64,000 nucleotides of DNA, from positions 124,001 to 188,000 of the forward strand of contig NZ_JAGQBX010000001.1 in assembly GCF_024345855.1 (NCBI RefSeq). Reading direction: 5' to 3'. The notes beneath the pieces were generated by a model. That model worked only from the letters and a program-made list of their open reading frames with translations. It made no database searches and was not told where the DNA came from. Source of the DNA: Synechococcus sp. GreenBA-s. Its GTDB lineage: Bacteria; Cyanobacteriota; Cyanobacteriia; PCC-6307; Cyanobiaceae. The translations under genes were made by a program, and so were the position numbers. The stretch's first letter is position 1. Every line of letters begins with the position of its first letter. Shown piece by piece: positions 52,662 through 61,428 of this stretch.

Positions 52662-53752
52662 TCCGTCGTGCCGAACTGCGCCTCGCCTTCACCGCCGGGC
52701 TCACCAACGCCTTCGCCCTCCTGAGCGGACTGCCCTTCGGCTATTACGCGCCCCTGGCGGTGCTGGCGGTGTGCACCGGCAGTTATGGCGGCTCCCTGGC
52801 CCTCGGACGGCAGCGGCTGCTGGGATCCCTGCTGGGGGCCGCGATCCTGCTGGTGGCCTATGGGGGCCTCAAGGACCTCCCCCTGCCCCTCGGCATGGCC
52901 GTGGCCCTGGGGGCCCTGCGGCTGTTCGGCGGTGCCCTGGGCCTGCAGGTGGGCTACAAGGTGGGAGGCATGATCGTTGTGATGGGCTGGCTGGTCCACG
53001 ACGACCAGCTCGCCGCCTGGATCCCGCTGCGACTGTTCTGGACGGCGTTCGGCATCCTGACGGCGCTGCTGAGCCTGCGGCTGTTCTGGCCGGCCCGGGC
53101 CAGCGCCGCCAGCCTGCAGGGCTACGCGACCCTGCTGCGCGACCTTGCCCTGGCCCTGGAGGCCGCGGCCGACCCGCAGCCCCACCGACGGGAGAGACGC
53201 CGCCAGCTGCGCACGCAGCTGGTGAGCCAGCGCCGCCTGGAGGTCCAGGTGACGAACGAACTGGGCAGCCGCCCGGAGCACCACCCCCTGCACCAGCTGC
53301 TGCAAGTGCTCGACGACTGCTGCTCCAGGCTGATCGTGAGCAGCGACAGCCTCGGACGCCAGGGAGCCTGGACAGACCTTCCGCCCGCCCTCGGCGATCT
53401 GCACCAGGCCCAGGCCGATCTGCTGGGCGCCCTGGCCCAGAGGCTGCGGCTCTGGGCCGAGCAGTTGGAGACCCCGGGGGAGCCCCTGCCACCACCGCCC
53501 AGCCAGCCGATGGCGATCCCAGACCGCTGGATGACGCTGGAACGCCGCCTGGCCGATCCCGACCTCTGCAGCGCATCCCCTGGCCTGAGCCTGGAGGGGC
53601 TCCAGCACAACGCCAGCCGCCTGACCCTGTGCAGCCTGGCCCTGCGCACCCTGGAAACCGGCGAGCGCCGCTGGCGCGGCCTGGCCGGCGTCGACGCCCG
53701 TTCCGCTGCCGTTCAGCGCGGCCGTGACGCCAGCCAGCGCTCGAGGCGATAG
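52655..53752 (+). CDS. FUSC-like membrane protein, second of pair
   Basis: 365 aa from the ATG at 52655. LRLAFTAGLTNAFALLSGLPFGYYAPLAVLAVCTG, LLGSLLGAAILLVAYG, GALRLFGGALGLQVGYKVGGMIVVMGWLVHDD and LFWTAFGILTALLSLRLFWP are membrane helices of the FUSC type; the C-terminal ~200 residues are helical and cytoplasmic. Distantly related to the upstream gene, with which it is translationally coupled. Its last 40 bp overlap an opposing small gene. Confidence 0.8.
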   Translation: MLIRRAELRLAFTAGLTNAFALLSGLPFGYYAPLAVLAVCTGSYGGSLALGRQRLLGSLLGAAILLVAYGGLKDLPLPLGMAVALGALRLFGGALGLQVGYKVGGMIVVMGWLVHDDQLAAWIPLRLFWTAFGILTALLSLRLFWPARASAASLQGYATLLRDLALALEAAADPQPHRRERRRQLRTQLVSQRRLEVQVTNELGSRPEHHPLHQLLQVLDDCCSRLIVSSDSLGRQGAWTDLPPALGDLHQAQADLLGALAQRLRLWAEQLETPGEPLPPPPSQPMAIPDRWMTLERRLADPDLCSASPGLSLEGLQHNASRLTLCSLALRTLETGERRWRGLAGVDARSAAVQRGRDASQRSRR

Positions 53753-53901
53753 CCCAGCACCACCAGCAGCACCACCAGCCAGAACCACAGCTCCGGGGCG
53801 TTGGCGTTGCAGAGCACGATCAGCAGCACCAGCTCACTGGCTAGCCAGGGCAGCTCCTGCCGCAGCAGCGGGTTGCGGATCCTCGGACGGGGAAGGGCCA
53901 T
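53713..53901 (-). CDS. Very small membrane protein next to HlyD-type gene
   Basis: 62 aa with two hydrophobic segments (LASELVLLIVLCNA and LWFWLVVLLVVLGYRLERWL). It starts 5 bp after the HlyD-type gene ends, on the same strand, so it is probably co-transcribed. No family recognised; it could be an accessory subunit of the secretion system. Confidence 0.5.
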   Translation of the reverse strand: MALPRPRIRNPLLRQELPWLASELVLLIVLCNANAPELWFWLVVLLVVLGYRLERWLASRPR

Positions 53902-53906
53902 GGCGG

Positions 53907-55235
53907 TCAGGGCAGGGCGCCGGGCTGGCGCAGGAACGGCCTATTCCAGAGGCTGTCGATGCGCAGGCTGCGGTAGCCACCGGTGAGGGAGCGCAGGCCC
54001 GGAATCACGTAGCTGATCGGGCTGCGCCACTCCACATAGGCATGGCTGCTCACGGTGAGTCCTTCCCGCACCGGGAAGACGCCGCTGCCGCCGGAGAGGG
54101 TCCAGCGGTAGCCATCGGCGCTGCGGGGGTCGCGAAGCAGGCGGATGTCGGCGCGCATCACGGGGCCACCCTTGCTGAGATCCCTGGCCAGCTGCGGGTT
54201 GCCGATCGTCGTCGAGATGTCGTCCTGGGTGGCGGGCAGCGTCAGCACGCGGCTCACCGTGCCCACGATGCCGCCGAAGCGGCCCCGCTGGTTCCACATC
54301 GGCACCACCTCCACCGGCAGCCCCAGGGGCAGGCGCCGGGCGTCGGCAGGATCGAAGTAGGCCACCGCCATCAGCGCCGGCTGCGGGGCTCCCGGCGCGA
54401 TGGGGCGGCCGATGGTGCCCAGCCGCTGGCCGGTGCCCACGGTCTGACCGGGAATCACCTGCAGGTCGAGCACGGTGCCGTCCCGCTCGGCCTCCACCTG
54501 GCCGTCGTAGGCGATCCTGGCGTCGGTGACCCGGATCTGGCGCCTGAGATCACCGATCTGGTAGCGCCGCTGCTGGGCCTCGCTCTCGATCTGGAGCTTC
54601 ACCTTCTGGTAGTCGGTGAGCACCGTCTTCTCGTTGATCGCGACCTGGTCGAGGTCGACGCTCGTGCTGGTGAAGCCCTGCTCCGTCGCCACCACGGCAC
54701 TGGAGAGCGGAGCCACCACCTCGCGCTTGGCCAGCCACTCCAGGCTGCGGAGCTTGTCGGCGTAGGTGGCCTGCAGGCGCTGGAAGCGGCGACGGTCGTC
54801 GCGCAGCTTGGCCAGGGCGGTGTCCACGCTGAGCTGCTCAGTGGTGAGCCGCAGCCGATCGCGCCGATCAAGATCGCGGTTGATGCGCTCCAGCTGGGCC
54901 AGATTGCCCTTCTGCTGCTGCAGCTGCCGCTCCAGCACGGGCAGGTAGAGCTGCATCAGCACCTGGCCCCGGCGCACCGGCTCACCCACCTGCACGTGGA
55001 TCGTCCGCACCTGGCCGCCGGCGCGGGCGTCGAGGATGCCGGCGTTGTTGGGGTAGAGCAGCACCCCCCGGCCCATCACCTCGGTGGGAACGGGCCAGAA
55101 CAGCCCCCACAGCAGCAGGGCCCCGCCCATGCCGGCCAGGCAGACCCCCACCTGGTCGTGGTCGCTGAGCCGCCGCCAGCGGCCGGGCAGCCGCTGCGAC
55201 CTCGCGGATTCGGAGGGAGGTAGGGACGGCACCAT
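53907..55235 (-). CDS. HlyD-type membrane fusion protein
   Basis: 442 aa: a cytoplasmic start, one membrane helix (about 29-47, QVGVCLAGMGGALLLWGLF), a biotinyl-lipoyl half-motif (GQVRTIHVQVGEPVRRGQVLMQLY), long coiled-coil arms (about 100-240), the second lipoyl half (AERDGTVLDLQVIPGQTVGTGQRLGTIG) and a beta-barrel C-terminus. It resembles the adaptor of NHLP-type peptide export systems. It links an inner-membrane ABC transporter to TolC; a TolC gene is divergent from it 121 bp away. Confidence 0.87.
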   Translation of the reverse strand: MVPSLPPSESARSQRLPGRWRRLSDHDQVGVCLAGMGGALLLWGLFWPVPTEVMGRGVLLYPNNAGILDARAGGQVRTIHVQVGEPVRRGQVLMQLYLPVLERQLQQQKGNLAQLERINRDLDRRDRLRLTTEQLSVDTALAKLRDDRRRFQRLQATYADKLRSLEWLAKREVVAPLSSAVVATEQGFTSTSVDLDQVAINEKTVLTDYQKVKLQIESEAQQRRYQIGDLRRQIRVTDARIAYDGQVEAERDGTVLDLQVIPGQTVGTGQRLGTIGRPIAPGAPQPALMAVAYFDPADARRLPLGLPVEVVPMWNQRGRFGGIVGTVSRVLTLPATQDDISTTIGNPQLARDLSKGGPVMRADIRLLRDPRSADGYRWTLSGGSGVFPVREGLTVSSHAYVEWRSPISYVIPGLRSLTGGYRSLRIDSLWNRPFLRQPGALP

Positions 55236-55356
55236 GGCGCCCAGCTTGGGGCAGGCTCACCCGATTGAAGCAAGGCCGCCCTGAAGGGCAGCGCCAGGGG
55301 GCCAACCCGCAGGAATCGATCGAGCAAACTGGGCGCCGCTGGCGGGACCTGGGCAG

Positions 55357-57237
55357 ATGGGCACGGCTGCACCGCATCGGCGCTGGCGGGGAGCGCTGGC
55401 GGGCGCGCTCAGCGCGCTGATCGCCCTGCCCGGCCCCGGCCAGGCCCAGAGCCCGGGCACCGCGCAGCTGGAGCGCAGCTGGCGGGACCTGGACCAGCAG
55501 CTGCGGGCCCTCGATGCCCTGATCCCCCTCGATCCAGACCCGGCCGCCGACCGCCGTGCCGATGGGCTCACGCCGAGCCAGCCGCTGCCGGAGGCCCTGC
55601 TGCGGCCCAACCGCCCTGCCACCGGCGTGCTGCTGCGGCCTGCCGCCGCGCCGGCCCCGCCCCTGAGCCTGCCGACCGCCGCCAGCCTGCAGGCCGGCAG
55701 CATCCAGAGCCTGAGTCTGGAGCAGGCCCTCGCCATCGCCTTCGCCAACAGCGCCGGCCTGCAGGCCCAGCGGGAGCTGGTGGCGGCGGCCCTGGCGGAG
55801 CTACAGGCCCAGCTGGGCAGCTACTGGCCGCGCATCAGCGCCTTCGCCAATGGCAGCAGCGGCCAGAGCAGCCTCTATGCCAACGCACCGGTGGGCAGTG
55901 GCCGCCTGGGTCTGGGGCCCCAGTTCTCAGCCACGGGGCTGCTGGGGGCCAACGGCCAGGCGACACCCGGCGCCTTCTACGTTCCCAGCGGCGGGTCCGC
56001 GTCCCTCACCACCACCACCAGCGGTGGCGCAGCCGGCCTGCAGCTCGACTACGCCCTGATCGACTTCGCCCGCAGCCCCACGGTGCAGGCGGCCCGGGCG
56101 CGGCTGCAGCGGGAGCGCCACAGCTATGCCAACCAGCTGCGCCTGCTGCAGCTGCAGGTGAGTGAGGCCTACTACCAGCTGCAGCAGGCGGATCAGACCG
56201 TGCGCATCCAGGACGCCGCCGTGCGCAACGACCTGCTGATCCTGCGGGACGCCCTCGATCTCCAGCAGGCCGGCCTGGTGCCACGCCTCGATGTGCTGCG
56301 CCGCCGCGCCATCGAAGCGGCCAACCAGGAGACCCTGATCCAGGCCCTGGCGGATCGGGCCGTGGCCCGCCGCCAGCTGGCGGTGCTGCTGACCCTGCCA
56401 CCGGGCCTGACGCCCAGCGCCGGCGATCCGATCACGCCGATGCCCCGCTGGCCCCTGGACCTGGAGGAGAGCCTGCTGGCCGCCTACCGCGGCAACCCCG
56501 AGCTGGAGGCGATCCTCGCTACCCGCGAAGCCCTGGCCCGGCAGCGGGACGCCACGGCGGCGGCGCTGCTGCCCAGGCTGTCGCTGTTCGCCAATGGCGG
56601 CCTCTACGGCAGCACGGCCAACACCTTCAACGTGAGCGCCAGCAACGGCGGCTGCTGCGGCACCACGGTGATCCCGGTGCAGAACAGCAGCGGCGGCGAC
56701 TGGTCGGTGGGGCTGAACCTGCAGTGGCTGCTGTTCGACGCCGGCAGCACCGCCGGCCAGGTGCGCGCCCTGGCCCGCCGCGAGGCCGCCACCAGCCAGC
56801 AGGTCGCCGCCCAGCGGGATGCCATCCGGCTGCGGCTGGAGCAGGCCTTCTTCAGCCACGAGGCCAGCCTGGCCAAGCTCTCTGCGGCCCGCCGCGGCGT
56901 CGCCGCCGCCCTGGAGGCCTTCCGCGACGTGAAGCTGCGCTATCAGACCGGCCTCTCCAGCGAGGTGGACCTCTCGAATACCCAGGAACGGCTGATCGCC
57001 AGCCTCGTGCAACGGCTCAACGCCACGGTGGGGGTGAACATCAGCTACGCGCGGCTGCTGCGGGAGCTGCTGCCGATGCCCCTGGATCCGGGGGCACCCC
57101 TCACACCGCAGCTCAACCTGCCGCCTGGGGCAGCACCCCAAGCCGCTGCAGGGCATCCAGGGCCGGGCCGCCCGGATCCGCCAGGCACGCCGCCAGCAGG
57201 GGCGCCAGCACCGGCACCTGGGCAAAGCCGCCGCTGA
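55357..57237 (+). CDS. TolC-type outer membrane channel
   Basis: 626 aa. A signal peptide (about 12-31, GALAGALSALIALPGPGQAQ) and a Pro/Ala-rich spacer precede two OEP repeats: SLEQALAIAFANSAGLQAQRELVAAALAELQAQLGSYWP and later ESLLAAYRGNPELEAILATREALARQRDATAAALLPRLSLFANGG (in pieces), each ending in coiled-coil helices such as RLEQAFFSHEASLAKLSAARRGV. About 130 residues longer than typical TolC, with a CC pair (SNGGCCGTT) in an outer loop. The last 125 bp overlap the opposing oxidoreductase gene; the Pro/Ala/Gly-rich tail there is probably not structural. Confidence 0.88.
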   Translation: MGTAAPHRRWRGALAGALSALIALPGPGQAQSPGTAQLERSWRDLDQQLRALDALIPLDPDPAADRRADGLTPSQPLPEALLRPNRPATGVLLRPAAAPAPPLSLPTAASLQAGSIQSLSLEQALAIAFANSAGLQAQRELVAAALAELQAQLGSYWPRISAFANGSSGQSSLYANAPVGSGRLGLGPQFSATGLLGANGQATPGAFYVPSGGSASLTTTTSGGAAGLQLDYALIDFARSPTVQAARARLQRERHSYANQLRLLQLQVSEAYYQLQQADQTVRIQDAAVRNDLLILRDALDLQQAGLVPRLDVLRRRAIEAANQETLIQALADRAVARRQLAVLLTLPPGLTPSAGDPITPMPRWPLDLEESLLAAYRGNPELEAILATREALARQRDATAAALLPRLSLFANGGLYGSTANTFNVSASNGGCCGTTVIPVQNSSGGDWSVGLNLQWLLFDAGSTAGQVRALARREAATSQQVAAQRDAIRLRLEQAFFSHEASLAKLSAARRGVAAALEAFRDVKLRYQTGLSSEVDLSNTQERLIASLVQRLNATVGVNISYARLLRELLPMPLDPGAPLTPQLNLPPGAAPQAAAGHPGPGRPDPPGTPPAGAPAPAPGQSRR

Positions 57238-58159
57238 AGCCACTGAACACCCACAGGCCCGGCGCCCCGGCCACGGGCCCGGCCAAAGGTTGCCCTTCAC
57301 TGCAGAAGCTCACGCAGGCCTGGCGGTAGCGGGCCGGCACGGCCTGCCAGGCCGAGGTCAAGGGCTCGAGGCCCTGACGCAGGCGCTGCTCCATCCGCTG
57401 CGGGTCGGGCTCCGGATCGGCGGGGGCGCCGGAGCCGGTGGCGGCCGGCCGCACCAGGGTGAGCTGGCCCACCAGGGCGCCACGGCCCCGCGGCACCACG
57501 CCGGGATCCACGATCCAGGCCTCGGCCTCCAGCTCCGGCGCCCGGCGTTCCAGCTCCGGCCGCTGGAACTGCAGCGGCAGCTGCAGCTGATCGGGCGACA
57601 GATCAGGCGGGCGCGCCTGCAGCTGCAGCACCCCCGCCCAGCTGCTGCGCAGCCGCGCCGGCAGGTCCGGCCAGAGCGCCCGGCAGCCACTGCCCGCCGC
57701 CAGCACCACCTGGGCGGCCTGCAGCGGCGGCCCCTCCACCAGGTGCACCCGCCAGCCGGAGCCTGAGCGCTCCAGGGTCTGGGCCTGGCCCCGCCGCACC
57801 TCCACCCCCGCCGCGGCCAGCGCCGCCGGCAGCCGCTGGCCGAAGGCCTCGCCATCCACCTGGGAGACGGGCAGGGGCAGACGCCAGTGGGCGGGATGCC
57901 AGCCCAGGGCCCCATGGCGATCCTCCAACGCCCGCCAGCGCGCGCCCGCCTGGGGGGCGAGCCGCGCCAGGGCCGTGGCGGCCAGCGGCCAGCCCGGGAT
58001 CACGCCGTAGCTGAGCGCGGTGGCCGTGTCGCCGGATCCGGGGTCGAGCAGCGTCACCGCCAGCCCGCGCTCGCGCAGGGCCAGGGCCAGCAGGGATCCC
58101 GCCAGCCCCCCGCCGATCACCAGCCGCTCCGAGGAGAACTCCTCGGTGGGAGCCGCCAT
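57113..58159 (-). CDS. FAD-dependent oxidoreductase (DAO-like)
   Basis: 348 aa. LVIGGGLAGSLLALALRERGLAVTLLD is the FAD-binding fold; VVLAAGSGCRALWPDL and GLWVFSGFSGGFAQVPVLAPLLA are later FAD contacts of the D-amino-acid oxidase superfamily. Substrate unknown. Its start overlaps the stop of the psbP-like gene by one base, so they form an operon. Confidence 0.82.
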   Translation of the reverse strand: MAAPTEEFSSERLVIGGGLAGSLLALALRERGLAVTLLDPGSGDTATALSYGVIPGWPLAATALARLAPQAGARWRALEDRHGALGWHPAHWRLPLPVSQVDGEAFGQRLPAALAAAGVEVRRGQAQTLERSGSGWRVHLVEGPPLQAAQVVLAAGSGCRALWPDLPARLRSSWAGVLQLQARPPDLSPDQLQLPLQFQRPELERRAPELEAEAWIVDPGVVPRGRGALVGQLTLVRPAATGSGAPADPEPDPQRMEQRLRQGLEPLTSAWQAVPARYRQACVSFCSEGQPLAGPVAGAPGLWVFSGFSGGFAQVPVLAPLLAACLADPGGPALDALQRLGVLPQAAG

Positions 58160-58752
58160 CAGATCTGCAGCGTGAACGACTGGATCACCTGGTGGAACAG
58201 GACCTTCACCCGCGGCCAGCGCGCCTCGTTGGTGCTGGCGGCCAGGGTGTAGAGCCGGCCGCGGTCCACCACCACGGTGGCCAGCTCGTGGCGGTCGCGG
58301 TCGCTCAGGTGCACGGCGTATTCCAGGTCGTAGAAGGTGCGGCCGCCGTCCTGACGCTCCTGGGCCTCCACCAGCTCGGCCTGGCGGCCGCTGCCCTCCG
58401 GCGCGATCACCACGCGGCGCAGCTTCTCGCCCACCGCCACGGCGCTGCCGAGGGATTCGAGCTCGTTGGTGGCGTTCACATCGGAGATCACCAGGCTGAG
58501 GGTCTCATCGCTGTTGATCAGGTCGTGGAACACCACCTGGGGGCCATCGCTCACCTGCACCCGGGTCCAGCCGGTGGGGTAGAGGAAGGCATAGCGGCCA
58601 TCGGGGCTCTGGAAGGAGTTGAGGCCGGCCGCCGCGGCGCTGCAGCCCACCAGCGCCAGGCTGAGCACGAGGCCCAGGGCCAGGCCGCGGGTCCCGGCCC
58701 CGAGGCGCCCGCGCAGGCGCGTCCAGATCGAGCGGAGGGGGGCCAGGAGCAC
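58159..58752 (-). CDS. psbP: CyanoP, PsbP-like photosystem II lipoprotein
   Basis: 197 aa, GTG start at 58752. A hydrophobic segment ending in the lipobox LVGC (about residue 37) indicates a thylakoid-lumen lipoprotein. The mature part (FQSPDGRYAFLYPTGWTRVQV, VVFHDLINSDETLSLVISDVN, LGSAVAVGEKLRRVVIAP, TFYDLEYAVHLSD, RLYTLAASTNEARW) is a PsbP domain. It helps early assembly of photosystem II. Confidence 0.92.
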   Translation of the reverse strand: MLLAPLRSIWTRLRGRLGAGTRGLALGLVLSLALVGCSAAAAGLNSFQSPDGRYAFLYPTGWTRVQVSDGPQVVFHDLINSDETLSLVISDVNATNELESLGSAVAVGEKLRRVVIAPEGSGRQAELVEAQERQDGGRTFYDLEYAVHLSDRDRHELATVVVDRGRLYTLAASTNEARWPRVKVLFHQVIQSFTLQI

Positions 58753-58850
58753 GGATCAGGAGAGCGAGTGGTGGCCATTCTCCCGCCCGCGGGGCACGGG
58801 CGCCGCCGGGGGCACCGGGCCTATGGCGGGCGCCGCGCCAGCGCCCCTAG

Positions 58851-59474
58851 ATTCCGCTCATCCGCAGCAGCGCCCTGAGCGGCTTCACCCGCCCCCTGGC
58901 CCGCCTGATCGACCAGTTCGAGCGGCTGCCGGGCATCGGTCCGCGCACGGCCCAGCGCCTGGCCCTGCACGTGCTGCGCCAGCCCAGCGAGCAGATCCAG
59001 GCCTTCGCCGACGCGCTGCTGGCGGCCCGCAGCCAGGTGGGCCAATGCACCCGCTGCTTCCATCTCTCCGCCGAGCCGCTGTGTGAGATCTGCCGCAACG
59101 AGACCCGCCAGACCGGCGTGCTCTGCGTGGTGGCCGACTCGCGCGACCTGCTGGCCCTGGAGCGCACCCGCGAGTTCAAGGGCTGCTACCACGTGCTCGG
59201 CGGCCTGATCTCACCGATGGATGGGGTGGGTCCGGAACTGCTGCAGATCCAGCCCCTGGTGGAACGGGTGGATCGCGATGGCATCGAAGAGGTGATCCTT
59301 GCCCTCACCCCCAGCGTGGAGGGCGACACCACCAGCCTGTACCTGGCGCGGCTGCTCAAACCCTTCACCCAGGTGAGCCGCATCGCCTACGGCCTGCCGG
59401 TGGGCAGCGAGCTCGAATACGCCGATGAAGTCACCCTGGCGCGGGCCCTGGAGGGGCGCCGGCCGATGGTCTGA
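58851..59474 (+). CDS. recR: Recombination mediator RecR (unusual start)
   Basis: Up to 207 aa. [25 protein letters not shown] (helix-hairpin-helix), the zinc finger [16 protein letters not shown], and a Toprim domain ([34 protein letters not shown]) identify RecR. It loads RecA at gaps with RecF and RecO. In this frame a TAG sits at 58848 and no ATG, GTG or TTG occurs until GTG 58971, which would remove the essential HhH. Initiation is therefore probably at a rare codon (ATT 58851 or ATC 58860; CTG 58875 also possible). The start is unproven. Confidence 0.88.
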   Translation: MPLIRSSALSGFTRPLARLIDQFERLPGIGPRTAQRLALHVLRQPSEQIQAFADALLAARSQVGQCTRCFHLSAEPLCEICRNETRQTGVLCVVADSRDLLALERTREFKGCYHVLGGLISPMDGVGPELLQIQPLVERVDRDGIEEVILALTPSVEGDTTSLYLARLLKPFTQVSRIAYGLPVGSELEYADEVTLARALEGRRPMV

Positions 59475-59502
59475 CCCCCACGCGCCACCCCGCACGCCGG
59501 CC

Positions 59503-60420
59503 ATGGCCTCCCGATCGACCCGCTACAGCGCCATCCCCCCCGCCGAGCGCCTGCCCGCCTGGATTCACGCGCCCATCGGCACCACCTCCCAGCTGGAGGC
59601 GGTGCAGGGCGTGGTGCGTCAGCAGCGGCTGCACACCATCTGCGAGGAGGGCCGCTGTCCCAACCGAGGGGAGTGCTACGCGGCCGGCACCGCCACCTTC
59701 CTGCTGGGCGGACCGATCTGCACCCGCAGCTGCGCCTTCTGCCAGGTGGAGAAGGGCAGCGCTCCCACGCCGTTCGATCCCGCCGAAGCCGAGCGGGTGG
59801 CGGAGGCGGTGCAGACCCTGGACCTGCGCTACGTGGTGCTCACGACCGTTGCCCGCGACGACCTGGCCGACCACGGCGCCGGCCTGTTCACCGCCGCCAT
59901 GGCCGCGATTCGCCGCCGCAACCCGCAGGTGGCGATCGAGGTGCTCACCCCGGACTTCTGGGGCGGCCATGGGAACGCAGCGGAGGGACTGGCGGCCCAG
60001 CGGCGACGGCTGGAAGCCGTGCTGGCGGCGGCACCGGTGTGCTTCAACCACAACCTGGAAACCGTGGAGCGGCTCCAGGGCGAGGTGCGCCGCGGGGCCA
60101 CCTACCGGCGTTCCCTCGGCCTGCTGGCCGCCGCCCGGGAGCTGGCGCCCGGAATCCCCACCAAGAGCGGCCTGATGCTGGGGCTGGGCGAGGGGTTTGA
60201 GGAGGTGGTGCAGGCCCTGCGCGACCTGCGGGCCGTGGATTGCCAACGGCTCACCCTCGGGCAGTACCTGCGCCCCTCCCTGGCCCATATCCCCGTGGCC
60301 CGCTACTGGAGACCGGAGGAGTTCGCGGCCCTGGGCGCCATCGCCTGGGACCTCGGCTTCAGCCAGGTGCGCAGCGGCCCGCTGGTGCGCAGCAGCTACC
60401 ACGCCGGCGAGCAGGCCTGA
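59503..60420 (+). CDS. lipA: Lipoyl synthase LipA
   Basis: 305 aa from the ATG at 59503. The auxiliary cluster motif [12 protein letters not shown] and radical-SAM motif [10 protein letters not shown] are both present, with [27 protein letters not shown] and LGQYLRPS. It inserts sulfur into octanoyl groups to make lipoyl cofactor. Follows recR by 28 bp on the same strand. Many cyanobacteria carry two lipA genes; which one this is cannot be told. Confidence 0.96.
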   Translation: MASRSTRYSAIPPAERLPAWIHAPIGTTSQLEAVQGVVRQQRLHTICEEGRCPNRGECYAAGTATFLLGGPICTRSCAFCQVEKGSAPTPFDPAEAERVAEAVQTLDLRYVVLTTVARDDLADHGAGLFTAAMAAIRRRNPQVAIEVLTPDFWGGHGNAAEGLAAQRRRLEAVLAAAPVCFNHNLETVERLQGEVRRGATYRRSLGLLAAARELAPGIPTKSGLMLGLGEGFEEVVQALRDLRAVDCQRLTLGQYLRPSLAHIPVARYWRPEEFAALGAIAWDLGFSQVRSGPLVRSSYHAGEQA

Positions 60421-60477
60421 GCGCCCGGGCCGGATGGAACGGGGGTGGCACTGATCGGACAGCCACATCGATCTGCC

Positions 60478-60975
60478 ATGGGCCAGGGTGCCATCGTCTC
60501 CGTCCTGTCCGTCGCCACGGGAGAGCAGGACCACTGGTGGCTGCCCCAGGGGCTCGACCACCCGGCCGACCTGCTCGCCCAACTCCCAGATGCCTCCGAC
60601 CAACCCACTGCCCCGGCCACCGACCAGCCGGACGCCCTGGCGGCAGGCCTGGTGGAACGGCTGAGGGAGCTGTCGGGGGCCAGGCGCGTGGCGACGCCCA
60701 GCTGGTCCCAGGTGCGGCAGCGCTACCTGGTGGGCCTGCACGGCCCCCCCTCCCGTCGCGTCGTGATCTGCAGCTGGTACTGCCCGGCTCCGGGGGCCGG
60801 CTGGATCCGCAGCTTCGCTCCCCAGGAGTGGCCCCCGCAGGCGCGCTCCACCCCGTCTGCCGGAGAACCCGCCACCGGACTGTCGCCGGGTTCAGCCAGC
60901 GGCGGGCCTGGTGCCCAGCCATCGCGCGCAACGCCGGAGCCCACCGGCGCAGTCGCCCTCCATCAGCAGCCCTGA
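60478..60975 (+). CDS. Hypothetical protein
   Basis: 165 aa from the ATG at 60478 (an in-frame ATG at 60445 is possible). AIVSVLSVATGEQDHWWLPQGLDHPADLLAQLPD, LVERLRELSGARRVATPSWSQVRQRYLVGL and VVICSWYCPAPGAGWIRSFAPQEWPP are compositionally coherent; the tail is disordered. No family recognised. The last 84 bp overlap the opposing gene. Confidence 0.45.
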   Translation: MGQGAIVSVLSVATGEQDHWWLPQGLDHPADLLAQLPDASDQPTAPATDQPDALAAGLVERLRELSGARRVATPSWSQVRQRYLVGLHGPPSRRVVICSWYCPAPGAGWIRSFAPQEWPPQARSTPSAGEPATGLSPGSASGGPGAQPSRATPEPTGAVALHQQP

Positions 60976-61428
60976 GCCTCCCCAGAGCAGCCGCGGCCCC
61001 AGATCCAGGGGACCGGCCCCCAGCTCCCGCTCGGCGCGGAATCCCAGCCGCTCGAAGTAGCGGACCAGGCGCCGGTGTTGCTCCGGGGCGTCGCGGATGG
61101 CCAGCAGGCGGGCCCGGCGGCAGGGGGTGGCCTCCAGGGCCCAGGCGAAGGTGGCGGCCCAGATCAGGGCGCCCACGCCGTGGCTGGCCTCCCCCTGCAC
61201 CCGCAGGGTGTCCAGACGCAGACCCGCCGCCGTGGGGATCGCCCAGCCCTTCAGTTCGCCCAGCAGCAGGGGCAAGCGGCCGGGCCGGGGCCGGGCCACC
61301 ACCACCTGCAGGCCCCAGACCCCCAGGCGGCGGGGGGCCCGCAGCCGCAACAGCAGCCCCCGCCGATCGGCCCGGGCTTCGATCGCTTCCAGGCTCAGCA
61401 CAGGATCAGCCGCGGCGGGGGTGGTCAT
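60892..61428 (-). CDS. GNAT-like acetyltransferase, divergent
   Basis: 178 aa from the ATG at 61428. GVGALIWAATFAWALEATPCRRARLLAIRDAPEQHRRLVRYFERLGFRAERELG (in pieces) resembles the C-terminal half of the GNAT fold, with YFERLGF in the place of the usual YxKxGF. The acetyl-CoA R/Q-x-x-G-x-G/A loop is not clear, so activity is doubtful. Last gene of the bioB-trhO-gst operon, with a 4-bp overlap. Confidence 0.5.
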   Translation of the reverse strand: MTTPAAADPVLSLEAIEARADRRGLLLRLRAPRRLGVWGLQVVVARPRPGRLPLLLGELKGWAIPTAAGLRLDTLRVQGEASHGVGALIWAATFAWALEATPCRRARLLAIRDAPEQHRRLVRYFERLGFRAERELGAGPLDLGPRLLWGGSGLLMEGDCAGGLRRCARWLGTRPAAG

